Under the pieces are notes generated by a model, which ran no database searches, had not been told where the DNA came from, and worked only from the letters and a program-made list of their open reading frames with translations. This document shows positions 22,004-33,623 of a stretch of 64,000 nt of DNA, piece by piece (position 1 is the first letter of the stretch; each line of letters starts with the position of its first letter). Made by a program: the position numbers and the translations under genes. Source of the DNA: Phyto melanocephala (taxonomy: Eukaryota > Arthropoda > Insecta > Diptera > Rhinophoridae); the NCBI GenBank assembly GCA_941918925.1, contig OW799236.1, positions 87,686,216 through 87,750,215 of the forward strand, written 5' to 3'.

Positions 22004-22120
22004 GGGCCGTATTCATAAAAAATATTTTAGGTTTATTGAAGGCTTATTTGGCAAATTTCTTTACAACATCTGTCAAATAAGCCTTTAGTAAACCTAAAAT
22101 ATTTTTTATGAATACGGCCC
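22004..22120. mobile_element. 117-bp near-perfect palindromic MITE
   Basis: The arms GGGCCGTATTCATAAAAAAT, ATTTTAGGTTTA and their inverted copies span almost the whole element, with TA at each side (22001-22002, 22121-22122). The end sequence GGGCCGTATTCATAAA resembles widespread insect MITE ends; TA duplication suggests the Tc1/mariner order. Confidence 0.8.
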
Positions 22121-24180
22121 TATTTCTTCAAAGCCATATTTATCTGATACAATTTTAATTTATTATTTTTTTTTTTAATTTATAAATTTATACATCCCAG
22201 GAAAATTTTTTCTAAATTATCATTCTTACAATTAATAATATGAAACCTATGCTGGCAATCGCGAAGTATAACATAGTTATTTTTAACGCCATCTTGGATT
22301 TCGTATTTTACAAGCCAAACCATTTTATTTAAAACCATTACTTAGGTAGTTGAAGGGGGTAAATTTCAAAATTACTAGTGTTTATCCGCATAAAAAATTT
22401 TATTTTGTGCACAGAAAAAAATAAATATGAATTTCAATTACGAAATTAATACTATTAATTAAAATATTATTTGATTTTGCTCCAATCATCAAAATGATAC
22501 TTTTAATTAAATGAAAATTAATATTTTTAATTGAAAATATGTTGGGAAAAATATCAATTAAAACAGTGTTAAAAATTTATTAAAATTTCTAGAATTTTGA
22601 AAAATAATTGTAATTAATTTAATCACGCATATCATTGAAATTTGGGATTAATTTAAATAAAGTATTTATTGTATCAATAATATAAATCATTGAACCTGTT
22701 TTAAATAAAAGAACACGGAATAAAATAAACATATTTTCTATATATTTATTTGGTACATATGTATGTATATCAATAAAAAGATACATACATTTTTTATTAC
22801 ACTTTAAATATTAAAAGTAAACGAAAAATACAAAGCATATGAATATATACCGTATAACACATTAAGGAACTGATGGCATAACCAAACGTCATATTTCCAA
22901 AAGTAACGGGGTTACATCTTAGACCTAGGCACAAAAAAATTTTACCCATACAAAAATTTATCAAACGAATGGAAGGAATTCAAAAAATACTTACATATTA
23001 ATTAGATTTCAACAGAATGTATCGGGCTGTCTGCAGTCCCATATGTAATAAAGTTCTAGCTCTCTGTGATATTTTTTAGGAACAAAGTCTGTATTTTAGC
23101 ATTGTTAATATGTACTTGCTAGAATTTGATAATTGACAATTTTTTTTAAATACAAACCTTTTATCTAATCAAAATGTTATTAAGTCTTTCATTCAAAATG
23201 AATTCTTGACAAAAAAATATATACATTTTTTCAATATAATTTTTTTTTAACTAACAGAAATCTCTAGTTTTTTAAAAAAAATTTTATATCAATTAAAAAA
23301 ATTATTTAAATTAATTAAAAATATAATTCAATTTTAAGAATAAACCAATTAGTTAATTAATGAAAACAAATTTAAACAGTAATTTTTTCTTGAATTTTAA
23401 ACTTTTTTTAAATGCACAGTATTTTACTAGTCATGGTCTTTCAATTGTTATCAGTATTGAAACCGTGAGTTTTTTTAGGAGACAGTTGCATTTTATGTTT
23501 ATATCTCATTTAGTTTGGAAACGTTTTTTCAATTTTTTCTTGAGAGTACGGCTGTCATTTTGGTATTACTATCACGTTAACGATGAAGGGTATACGTTTA
23601 CATAACAACTACAGACAGGATTTACTAAGTATTCGGTTATTCGGCTTCTAAATTTAAAAGAAAAGTTCCAGCTGTGGAAAAATCGATTTCACTTTCGTAG
23701 GTATTCGCAATCAACAATTTGATTGACCAATTTAAAACCTCAAAAGAAAGAAAAACTTTCCTTTTTTTAATCAAGAAAAGCACATAATTCGCTTGAATGT
23801 TATTTGCCGGATTAAAATTGTACACAAAAAAATATATAAAAAGTTTTTAGGTCAGGAATATTTATTTATAAATAATCCTTAAATAAGCTTATATCGTTTG
23901 GTTAAAGTCAACCACAACAGGTTGAAAAAAGTTCTAAAAGCTATTTTTACCATTAGTTGTTAATTTCACGTACTGCGTGTGAGCAGTCACTTTTAGATTT
24001 CAGATTTTTCATTTGTGTTTTTCTGAAATTTAAAAATTTGTTTTTATTTAAATTCTGTAAATGGAGTATATAAATATTTAAGTGCTGCGTAGAATGTTCT
24101 AAATGTAATGTATTATATTTCAATTTTATATTCTCAATCTGTATGTTTATGTTTATATTTATGTTCTATATTTTAGTGTA
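22121..24180. other. AT-rich stretch with THR scraps
   Basis: No gene. 22255-22380 (AACGCCATCTTGGATTTCG) and 23395-23605 (AGTATTTTACTAGTCATGG, ending GATGAAGGGTATACG) are THR pieces. The DNA between them is rich in TTAATTAA-type motifs and may be an insertion. Confidence 0.45.
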
Positions 24181-24184
24181 AATG

Positions 24185-24435
24185 TAAATAACAAAACAAA
24201 TATAATAAAACACATCAATCGTCACTTGAAGGGGTCTTCTAAACCCTGTAGATAATCCTCAGCTTTGTTAATATTTATAAAGCAGAATACATTAAAACAG
24301 CATTACCAAATAATTACATTTAGGACAGTTGAAAGGGAAATAATTTTTTTATTACATGTGAACTCACTACACAAGATTATAAGTTAAAGTCTTTGTATTT
24401 GTATTTGGCTGAAATAAATAAATAAATAAAAAACA
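24185..24435 (+). repeat. Probable LINE 3' end with (AAAT)n tail
   Basis: The stretch ends TTTGTATTTGGCTGAAATAA followed by (AATA) repeats at about 24411-24432. A microsatellite tail after a non-coding tract is usual at the 3' end of fly non-LTR elements. No coding part is readable. Confidence 0.35.
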
Positions 24436-26650
24436 ATCAAACATGTTTTGAAAGTTTTATTTCAATTTGAATGTTCTACTTCATCTTTGTTCTAATTCAG
24501 CTCCTTTTGTGCTAATTTTTTTCCATTTTTAAATTTTTTGATCGTAAAGCAAAACACATGTTTTCGGAAATGTGTATAAGAGATTGCTTGTAAGCCATTT
24601 TAATTATTCTTATGCCACTTTTTAATATATAACGTTAAAGTAAGGTAAAAAGATCTTCAGTCAGAAACTGACGTTTTCGTTTAGTAGCAAATAAAATATG
24701 TTTTTTTTTTCTGAATTACTGTTTTGCTAAACCTATTGATACCAAACAAAAAACAAGTAAAAGTTCTATATTGGAATGTGTCGAATCTTACAGACTTACA
24801 GATAGGAACATCTGCAACTGTGACCAAACCTTCTTAATGTAATCGATGATTTAAACTTTTAATTGATCTATTTTTCCAACAACTTTTTTCTTTGATATCT
24901 TTGTCGGTAATTGTTTAGCGATTTATAAGTGGACTATAATTAAACGCACTGGTGGAACTAGATGGTTTTATAATTAATTCATTTATTATGTTATCAAAGT
25001 AGAGTATTAAGGATACATGTTCTTTTGCGTTGTAGACAACTGACTTTTACTTTTAGAATACAAACTCAAGCCTCGGTGTGTTACAAGATGACTGCCTTGT
25101 TAATCAAGGATGACACAAAAAGTATAATTGCAGTGTTGCAAAAAACAAGTAAAAAAGGAAAATAAATTAATGGTACAACATATTTCTCTAAAATTAATAA
25201 AATAAACAATTCAGTATTAAAACAAAAAAAAAAAAAAAAAAAACATAAAAAAAAAATATAATTTCACTTATCGATCTGATCCGCAATAGTAATTGACCCA
25301 TTGAAGTAAGATTTTCCAAGAAGAAACTTAAGCTGCAATGTTTTTACCTTAAACCTTCTATCCTAACATCAACGACATAATACTGTAATATACCTATATC
25401 CTGCTAGAAAATGATCTCAACATTTTCTTAGATATGATAAGATGTCCATTTCCATTAATATTATACTTTCTTTAATTCCATTTTTTCTTCTTCTACAAAT
25501 ACATACGCATGTATGTATGTCAGTACGTTTAAAAAACGTTAGTATAATATTGTTTGTCTAGTGTCTTTATATATTTTTTCTATTTGTTTTTCTTATATTT
25601 CCCATTAAGTTGAACGGTTCATTCATCTCTGTTCTATTGTTATCTAAATTGTTCATTCTATGTCTAAATACACGCAGGGAAAAAACATGGTTGTGGTAAT
25701 CATAATTAGGATGTACCATGGTATGATTGAATAGTATGATTGTGGTTAAATGGTTGCTAGTTTTGTATCATTATTGTGTTTAATTGAAGTACCATCAACT
25801 ATCATATTACATTCCAGCAAAAAAAAATTTTGTACTAGTTCAATGTGAATAACATTTTTCATGACTTCTAATTAATATGAGGCATAAAGATTGCTTTTTC
25901 CAATTATTATTATTATAAAATAAAATTAATTATAAAATAGTTACCATTTATTGATGTGCTTCAAAATACAAGCAAATGCATGCAAAATATATTAAACAAT
26001 TCATGTAAACGAACTTTATTAATTCATGAAACATGGGTTTCTTTTCATCTACAATGTATGCGTTCTATAAACATTTTAGAATGAAGTGTAGTTTCTTAAT
26101 ATATTTATATAAACATATGACCTTCAATGACACGTTAAATGTTAAAATCCTGCATGTTTAACCTAAACTGAACCACGTCATCATGGGTTGAACTCATGCA
26201 TTCACTATTTCTTTTGCATGTTGTTTTTTTGCTGGGATATGACTAAAAATAAAATTAGCAACTTTACTTTCTTTTCTAAAGTAAATTATTGTGTTTTGCT
26301 ATTAGTTATATCCCTAAAGAAGAAAGAGTAGCAATTGCCTAAAAGCTACTAGTATAATTACTAGAACAGCAAGCACTAGTGCAAATGGGGTTAGAGTTTT
26401 TATAAAAAAATAAAAGTACTTAAAGTAGTGCAAGGGCACCTCTGGCAGATTGATAGAATATTTTTGTAACAAAACAATGATTCAGGTATTTGAGTTGTAA
26501 TACTGCTTTTGTAATTAATATTTTTGAATTATAATCTTTAGAACCCAATCCGGTCCAAATGTACTAGTAGTACTGGCATATGCCTATAGCCAATGGACTA
26601 ATGCTTTTCTATCAGACTCAATGTTAATTGGCAAATTAAAATAGTATAAA
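24436..26650. other. AT-rich intergenic stretch
   Basis: No gene is supported. 24765-24795 is a THR end A scrap (CAAGTAAAAGTTCTATATTG). 25208-25245 is almost pure A. 25676-26235 starts CAGGGAAAAAACATG and ends, inverted, CCCAGCAAAAAAACAAC, so it may be a further inverted-repeat element. Confidence 0.4.
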
Positions 26651-27370
26651 CAAGTAAGAGTGCTATATTCGGCCGTGCCGAATCTTATATACCCTTTACA
26701 ACGTGTAGTCATGAAATAACAATTGTTTGTATCATTATTCATCTCATATGGAATACGTACATCCGTACAAACCATCCTATTGCAGAATTATAAATTGAGT
26801 TTACGTATGTATGTTTCAAAAAAAATAAAAAAATAAATAAATGTATTAAAAACAATAAAAAATTACAAAAAAAAATTTAAAAAAAATTAAATAAAATTTA
26901 AAAAAAAAATATAAAAAAATAATAAATATATATATAATGTATTAAACAAAAAAATAAAAAAAAAAATTTTTTAGCTCAGCTGGGATTCGAAGCCACGTTT
27001 ACTCTAACCAGTATATATGTATGTATGTTGTTGTAATTGTGAAAAAAAACGAGGTGGTTGTGGTTTTTTGCTCATATCTCAGAAAGTTATGGGGCGATTG
27101 TGCTGAATTTCAAAAGCGATTCATTCCCGGATATTTCAAAAAGACTGATACTATACTCAGATCAGAGGAACATATAGTTGCTTCTAAAACATGATTTCAA
27201 CCAACATACGGACAGACGAACAGACGGACGGACAGACGGTCAAGGCTTAATTGACTCCTCTATTCATAAGCTTTAAAAAAATATATACTTTATGGGGTCG
27301 GAAATGAAAATTGTAGAAATTACAAACGAAATGACAAAGCTATATATATACACCCTTGTGCACCACAGGT
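26651..27370 (+). repeat. THR dispersed repeat, copy with standard module orientation
   Basis: End A palindrome at 26668-26682, A-rich tract 26817-26965, tRNA-like module at 26973-27015 on the minus strand, CAGACGGACGGACAGACGG tract, ACTTTATGGGGTCGG block and CACCCTTGTGCACCACAGGT. The last arm of the B hairpin (GAAGGGTATA) is missing: the sequence runs into TTAATTTC, so the 3' terminus is truncated by a few bases. Confidence 0.85.
26973..27015 (-). repeat. tRNA-like module
   Basis: On the minus strand: ACTGGTTAGAGTAAACGTGG then CTTCGAATCCCAGCTGAGC. The A- and B-box-like parts are kept and the anticodon arm is absent. Confidence 0.5.
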
Positions 27371-27684
27371 TAATTTCACAGTTGAGAACTAGCACTATTG
27401 ATTTTTATACTAGTACAATACTAGTTAGACACTAGTTCCATTTTCTATAGGGAATGTTTGTATCTACCTTTTTGGTTAAAGTTGTTTTATTCCAAAATTT
27501 CTTTGCCTTTTATCGTTTATTTTTATTAGTTCCTTAAATTTAAAAATTTTTTTTGTTTATTTACATGTTAAACATGAAAACAAATAATTATTAAAAGAAG
27601 TCAAAACTAGACTGATTTGTAATTTAGTATTCTTTTGAAAACCATATTTTTTTACGAAGGTTTCATACCTTTTTATTATAATAC
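27371..27684. other. AT-rich spacer
   Basis: Nothing recognisable, apart from the ATAC copy of the LTR target duplication at 27681-27684. Confidence 0.5.
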
Positions 27685-28200
27685 TGTTACGTTTATACCT
27701 TTTATAAACGTTGAAATATTTCCTTTAAATAAACCTTTTGAGTTCTTTTATTGCAATTAAAAACACTTTAAATTCGTTATAAAATTAAGAGCACTTTATT
27801 TACTTAAACACACTCAAAGATTGCTTTAATATCACTTTACTTGTTTCACTTTTATTATCAAACTCACTTTGATACGCACTTTACAAGCTCTATTGTAATA
27901 CTGATCATGTTAGCTGTGTCGTTCGGCTATTTATATTAACATAGTGGTGTTCGGTAGCATTCGACAAAGTTCTCGTATGTACATTCTAGTACATTCGAAA
28001 ACCGTTAAATTTAAATTAAGACGTTAAGTAATATGCACGAATAATAGAAGTGCCTAAAAGTATGCTACACATAATAACAAACAACATTTTCGAACAACCA
28101 GCAAAATAAACTAATACAAATACAACTACAGTAACTTAAACTACTACAACTAAAATAAATTATAATGTAAATTAAGCTACTTAAAAATAAGTCTGTAACA
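27685..28200 (-). mobile_element. Solo LTR (516 bp) with 4-bp target duplication
   Basis: The ends are TGTTACGTTT...GTCTGTAACA on the plus strand, that is TGTTACAG...CGTAACA on the minus strand, bounded by ATAC on both sides (27681-27684 and 28201-28204). The minus strand has a TATA-type AATATAAATAGCC (about 27940), then AATAAAGTG and AATAAAAG polyadenylation-type signals, the order of U3, R and U5. A 4-bp duplication is usual for Gypsy-type retrotransposons of insects. No internal coding region is present, so it is a solo LTR left by recombination. Confidence 0.85.
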
Positions 28201-28204
28201 ATAC

Positions 28205-29131
28205 GTTGCTTTTGAAAATTTCCAACTGTTTTTAGTATTGGAAAAAAGTGCTTGTGTGGGAAATGTAATTTTAGTGTATATTGCTTTTGTGGTGTTGCAA
28301 ACTTAAGAATATAAACTAGACTTGCAAGATCTGCAACGAAGGGTAAGTTCCCTTATAATAATTTTTTAAATTATACTATTTTTAAAGTTACTATCAAATG
28401 TATTACGAATATAGAAGAATATGAACATGTTGAATTATGAATTGTCATTTGATAGGTGAAATAAAATATTCAACAAAATATGAAAATTAATACTAAGATT
28501 CACTAATTCAAATTTCATTCAATTGTAACATAAATAGGAATTTTAAGTTACATAGTAGTATACCGATAAAGAGTGCTGATGATGAAATCGTAGCTGATTT
28601 CGAAAATGCATTCCACTCGGCTAATATCGGAAATAATTTTTAGAAAAAATATTCCTAAAATGGTTACAATTTAATTTAATTTGAATTATAAAATTAAATA
28701 AAGAAACAAATGAACTTAAGCCAAAATAAAAAATGGTTCACATTAAAATTTAAGTTACTATCAAAGTTTTAATGAAAAGCGAACATAAGATTATCAATTT
28801 TGTAACGAAATAAATGATATAACTAAATAAAAATAAAATAATAATTAACAATAAAAAAAATGTTCTATTTTTCGATAAACTAATATTGTTATATAGAATA
28901 TAATGTGAACGTTATGAACATGACCATGATTTTTCTTTGCGTGTTTTCATGTGTCCAGTTTACCTGTTAGTTCGTTTTTCTTACTGCCATTCAATAGGTT
29001 TTCTTATTTCGTGGCAGTCATTTTATCCCCTTTAAGTTATTATATCTTTATTTGATTGTCTTTTTTTTGTATTTTTAACGTTATAATCAGTTGTTCAAGT
29101 TGTTAAAAAGAACTGAGATGCTAGAGAAAAC
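28205..29131. other. AT-rich intergenic stretch
   Basis: No gene or repeat boundary is recognised. Confidence 0.45.
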
Positions 29132-29351
29132 AAAGGGGCATATTCATAGTCATCAAAAAAGTCGACTTTTACAGTACTTAAGTCAATTTCTTAAAAAAGT
29201 CTACTCTAAGTCATTCATAGACAACTTAAAGTTGGTTTTTGACATTAAAGTCGGCTCTAAATTTAAAACCAGCTGAACCTGTTGTTAACTCTATTTACAA
29301 TAACATCAGCTGTTCATTGTAAAGTTAAAAGATTTATTGAAAATTAAAAAA

Positions 29352-29543
29352 ATGCCAAGCTTTCAAGATATTTAAAGAGATTTTTCAATAACTGGTGGTT
29401 GTGAGGATGATTTTTGTGTAAGGAAGCCTAAAAATTACAAAAATAGATTTAATCCCTTCGACCTAAGCGATGAGGATTTTTATTCCCGCTACAGATTTGA
29501 CAAAATTACAACTCGTAAGATGAAAGCATCGTTTCCCTTATAG
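29352..29543 (+). pseudogene. Harbinger transposase N-terminal remnant
   Basis: ATG at 29352 opens MPSFQDI, then an in-frame TAA at 29373, then RFNPFDLSDEDFYSRYRF before a TAG at 29541. The P(F)..SDE.F..RYRF pattern is the N-terminal region of PIF/Harbinger nucleases, upstream of the DDE core. The core is deleted. The frame ends in the same few bases as the opposing frame at 29538, which marks the deletion joint. Confidence 0.7.
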
Positions 29544-29690
29544 CTTTTCACGAATTTTTTTTTTCTGTATTAATGAAATATCATTTCCTCTGTTTTCTAC
29601 CACATCCAAGTGTGCGTCTACACACTCCCGGAGGCATTCTTTCTCAGAAGCACTCCAATTTGCATCTCTTGGCTTCTTCAGTTTCTGAAA
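29538..29690 (-). pseudogene. Harbinger Myb/SANT-like DNA-binding protein remnant
   Basis: The minus strand reads LKKPRDANWSASEKECLREC, VDAHLDVVENRGNDISLIQK and KK before a stop at 29538. NW...EK..L......H..V.EN......L...KK is the Myb/SANT-like domain of the second Harbinger protein and its domesticated relatives. TTTCAG just before AAACTGAAG could be a splice acceptor. Only about 45 residues survive. Confidence 0.7.
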
Positions 29691-30324
29691 GTAGAACATT
29701 TATTAAATGCCAAACTAAAACTATATCACACATATGTACATGTGTATGTACATACATAAGTATGTTATTGAAACTTACCATTTCTGTTTTCTCCACTATT
29801 TTAATAAATTTTGATTTTATACATAGATGTAAAACGTTTTAAAATTTTTATTTTTTATTGTTTGCTTCAACAAAAGTAAACAGAAGAAAAGCAGCTGATC
29901 AAGTTGCCACTTTTTATTTTTTAAAAAGAAATTGTATGCCAGAGTTAAGCAAATAAGAGTTGACACCCATTTAAAGCCAGCTCAACTTAAATTATACTTT
30001 TTTTTTGACTATGAATACCAAAAAGATAGTAAAAGCTTTTAACTTAAAGATTAACTTTAGTAAGAGCCGACTTTAGTTTGCGACTATGAATACAAGCCAA
30101 AGTGTCTGTAATATAAATAAAATCGTATAATGTGTATGTTTGTGTATAAAAAGCTAAAACAATTCTCTTTTGTTATTTTTTTTATGTTGATTTTTTATGT
30201 CTATTATCTGGTATGTATTTCAATAAAATTATTTGCACTTGCGAAGCGATAAAAACAAATAAAAGTAAAAAATCTTTGAAAATACAATACACAAACAAAT
30301 TGCTATATTAGTTTTTGTTTTTTT

Positions 30325-31080
30325 TATACCCTTCACACAGTGAAAAAGGGTATATATAGGTTTGTCATTCCGTGTGAAATTTCTACAATTTTCATTTCCG
30401 ACCCCATAAAGTATATATTTTCTGAAAGCTTATGAATTGGGGAGTCGATTAAGCTCTGTCAGTCTGTCCGTCTGTCCGTCTGTCCGTGTGTATGTTGAAA
30501 TCAACTTTTTGAAGCCCCCCGACATCGCTTGGACCCGGGTGAGGTATTAAAATATCAGAAATATTCGGGAGTAGATCGCTATTGAAAATCAGAAATATCG
30601 GTACATAAACAACTGAGATATGAACAAAAACCCACGACCACCTCGATTTTTTATTCACAAAAACAACATTACAACAACAACATACATACATACAAACGTG
30701 TATACTGGTTAGAGAAAACGTGGCATCGAATCCCAGCTGAGCCAAAAAAAATTTTTTTTTATTTTTTATTTAATATATTATTTATATTTTTATTATTATT
30801 TTTTTTTTGTTTTATATTTATTATATATATATTAATTATTTTTTTTTAATTTTTTTTTTTAATATTTTTTAAAATTTTTTTTTATTTTTTTTGTTTTTTT
30901 AACATACATACGTAAATTTATAATTTTACAATGGGATGTTTTTATATATGTATGTTTTTTATATGTATGTACGTATTTCATATCGGATAAATGGTGATAC
31001 AAACTACTGTTATTGCATGACTACACGTTGTAAAGGGTGTATAAGATTCGGCACGGCCGAATATAGCGCTCTTACTTGTT
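30325..31080 (-). repeat. THR dispersed repeat, copy 7, complete
   Basis: End B hairpin at 30325-30353, TTTCCGACCCCATAAAGTAT block, CTGTCCGTCTGTCCGTCTG tract, tRNA-like module 30698-30743, A/T-rich tract to about 30900, then ACATACATACG and end A palindrome TTCGGCACGGCCGAA at 31047-31061. All parts are present and unbroken, so this is the best reference copy of the module-bearing subtype. Confidence 0.9.
30698..30743 (+). repeat. tRNA-like module
   Basis: TATACTGGTTAGAGAAAACG then TGGCATCGAATCCCAGCTGA; identical in layout to 18768-18811. Confidence 0.55.
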
Positions 31081-31659
31081 CATTATTCTGATATCAAGAA
31101 GACCAACAATTGATTTAACGTTTCTGAATTCTTTGAATTTTTTCGAAGTTAGATTTATATTCTAATCACATTTCTTTCGACATTTTTAAACTTACACATT
31201 AAAGCACAATGAACGTATATATTTCACGCAGTAAAAGGCAATCAGCATATTGTTGTCCTGAAGTTGTTAAAGGTATTGCAATGTAGTCACAACATTTAAG
31301 TGATAATACCAAATGATCGTCTTCCGACTTTTGCTATCATTATGACAACAACACAATATTAACACTATTGGATTAATATATAAGGCGTAAATGTAAGTGA
31401 TATAGGTTTACTGTAAATACAATTGCATTATTCTCAAGCTATCTTGAACATGTTGAAGAAAAAATTTACCGCCCTTAATTCATCCATTCGTCATTTTATA
31501 TATATATATGTAAAATTGTGAATTGGGCAAATATTGTGGCAAAATTGTATATAATTAGGTTTAGAATGTTGTATTGGTGTAGGTTTTTTTTAATGCAACA
31601 CTAAAAATTAAGCTTATGTTTTTGTATCTAAAGTCTTATGATGACACACAATTTTATGA
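31081..31659. other. AT-rich intergenic stretch
   Basis: No gene or repeat is recognised. Confidence 0.45.
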
Positions 31660-32501
31660 AGAGTCGAATTATATACCCTTCACACATTTTGTACCATCAT
31701 AAAGGGTCCGCCAAATAACTATTTTTCTTTAGAAATTGCTATAAAAAAATAAAGTGTAGCTTCGGCTGTGTGGCACGTAGCGCCATCCTATTGAAACCAA
31801 ATGTTGCCAATATCCTCCTTTTCAATTTTTGTGAACAACAATTCGTTCAACATGGCCCGATAACGTTCGCCATTGACTACGGACACTCCTTGCTCATTTT
31901 CGAAGAAAATTGGCCCAATTATGCCTCTGGACCAAAATCCGCACCAAACAGCGGATGTAAAAACGTTAGATGGCGGACCCTTTATAATTACCAAAACATA
32001 TAATTATATTGTGCACCTGTAGCCAAAACTTATTTAGGAAAATTTAAACATTTTTTCAAAGAACTTTTTCGCCAATAAAAGATAATGTACCCATTGAATC
32101 AAGATTTTCTGTATATGTTACCAATGGTACACGTAACAAACGTTGCAAAAGTTCTTCTGGAGCTGCAAATTCTGTTTTGAATTCGGCAAAAAACAGATCC
32201 AATCGTGTTCTTTCGCTTAAATCTTGGCTCGTAATGGAACCACATAACTTATTTCCAACAACAGCTAAATTCACGAAAGCATATCTAAAAAAATTAATAC
32301 CATGCAAAAGTCTAGGGTAAAGTACGTGGGGGCTGCAAAAAGTTGATTTCAACATTCATACAGACATTGTTAAATCCGATCCTTTATAAGGATTTTGAAT
32401 ATATGCATATACTTTATAAGGTCTTAATTACAAAATTTAGAAATTACAAATCGAATAACAAACTTATATACCTTTTCACGTTCTCGTGCGAAGGGTATTA
32501 T
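31660..32501 (+). repeat. THR copy, diverged, interrupted by a mariner derivative
   Basis: End A is reduced to GTCGAATTATATACCCTTCAC (about 31663-31683). End B has AAGTTGATTTCAACATTCAT, ACTTTATAAGGTC and ATACCTTTTCACG / CGTGCGAAGGGTAT. The mariner derivative lies at 31700-31986. Confidence 0.7.
31700..31986 (-). mobile_element. Mariner-family deletion derivative with transposase fragment
   Basis: Ends AAGGGTCCGCCAAATAAC and, inverted, AAGGGTCCGCCATCTAAC lie beside TA on both sides. The minus strand from about 31950 reads VWCGFWSRGIIGPIFFENEQ, GVSVVNGERYRAML and ...DIGNIWFQ, then TAG, then DGATCHTAE. FFENE...VNG.RYR and FQQDGATCHT are the core motifs of the mariner lineage with a DD41D-type spacing (rosa-like), here with Q changed to a stop just before the second catalytic Asp. 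Confidence 0.85.
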
Positions 32502-32917
32502 AACTAGTGCTGCAAATGAATGACAAACCAGGTAAGAATGCTATATTCGGCCATGCCGAATCCGATAATATCCTTCACAATTTTGTACATGGATTTAGTG
32601 ACCACAGCGTAGCTTAGTCTCGATTTTAGATTTACTGTCATACTCCATTTTGCTTTATTATTTTCCACGCCATATTTTATTGTGACTTTTTAAATAGCTA
32701 ATTTTGGATTTCAACTTTTTCATAGTTTTCTGTATTCTACTGGTCAAGCCCTTTAATTTGAAATTCGTACACAATTTCCTTTTCATTAATATAAAATACG
32801 CATATAAGTTTATTATTAATTATAATGAATTTATCCGCTTTAAAATATGTTAAAATTATACAAGGATAAATGTATATGTATATCAACCAATAAATAAAAA
32901 CATAAAAAATTGTTTTC

Positions 32918-32965
32918 GCCTCAGCTGGGATTTGAAACCAGGTTCGCTCTAACCACTATACCACG
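32918..32965 (-). repeat. Best preserved tRNA-like module
   Basis: On the minus strand: GGTATAGTGGTTAGAGCG, AACCTGG, TTTCAAATCCCAGCTGAGGC. GGTATAGTGGTTAG is the D-arm/A box of tRNA-Glu/Asp-like genes; GGTTTCAAATCCC is a T-arm/B box. The two boxes are only about 12 bases apart where a tRNA has 30 or more, so the anticodon arm is missing. Confidence 0.6.
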
Positions 32966-33145
32966 TCTGTATGATTGTGGAAAAACGAATTGGTCTTGGT
33001 TTTTCTAATATTTCAGTTGTTCATAGACCGATATTTTTGATTTTTAATATCGATAAAAATTTTCACATACACACGGACAGGCAGACAGACAGACGGACAA
33101 TCAATCGACTTCCCAAGACATAAGCTTTTACTAAATATATACTTA

Positions 33146-33623
33146 CTAGAAAAGCCCGGCGTGCGTTGCTACGCCCCTTAATGAATAAAAATGCATTCTG
33201 AATTTAAATTGAATATCAAGTGCAAAAAGCTAAAAATTATAACTTTTTTAATGGGCGTGGCACTGACAACTTTTCTAATCACGAAACTGTATAGTCATGA
33301 CAACTCAATATGTGTGCAAAGTTTTAGAAAAATTGGTCCATGGCAAGTACGTCAAAATTATAATTTTTTTATGGGCGTGGCTCCGCCCACTTTTTTAATC
33401 ACGAAATTATATAGTTAGGACAGCTCAATATGTGTGCAAAGTTTCAGGAAAATCGGTCAAGTGCACGTAGCTAAAAATTATAACTACTACCAACTTTTTA
33501 CCACCTATAAACACTCCCTGGAATGTGTACAACAACTTGCCAAAGTTTGAGTCCGATCGGTTTTACAGTTTCGGAGTCTATAGCTAACACACACACACAG
33601 AGTTTCACTTTTATATATATAGA
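33146..33623 (-). mobile_element. Non-autonomous Helitron, family B, at an intact A/T target
   Basis: On the minus strand the 478-bp element starts TCTATATATATAAAAGTGAA (33623) and ends GCAACGCACGCCGGGC, TTTTCTAG (33146). The host bases are A before TC and T after CTAG. Removing the element restores ACTTATGGGGTCG, the conserved THR block, so the insertion point is exact. The body has two tandem units with GGGCGTGGC and CTCAATATGTGTGCAAAG. Termini and A/T target are those of Helitrons; no protein is encoded. Confidence 0.9.

Larger units (their letters stand above)
29132..30105. mobile_element. PIF/Harbinger-type element, internally deleted
   Basis: Inverted ends share TATTCATAGTC.YCAAA and AAGTCGRCTYTTAC (left from about 29137, right to about 30103). 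Between them lie remnants of both proteins that autonomous PIF/Harbinger elements carry: a transposase start on the plus strand and a Myb/SANT-like protein on the minus strand. The 974-bp length is much less than the usual 3-5 kb. The target duplication is not clear. Confidence 0.75.

Noticed and set aside
31770..32003. Plus-strand frame of 77 residues
   Set aside because: It is antisense to the mariner transposase fragment, whose motifs are clear on the minus strand.
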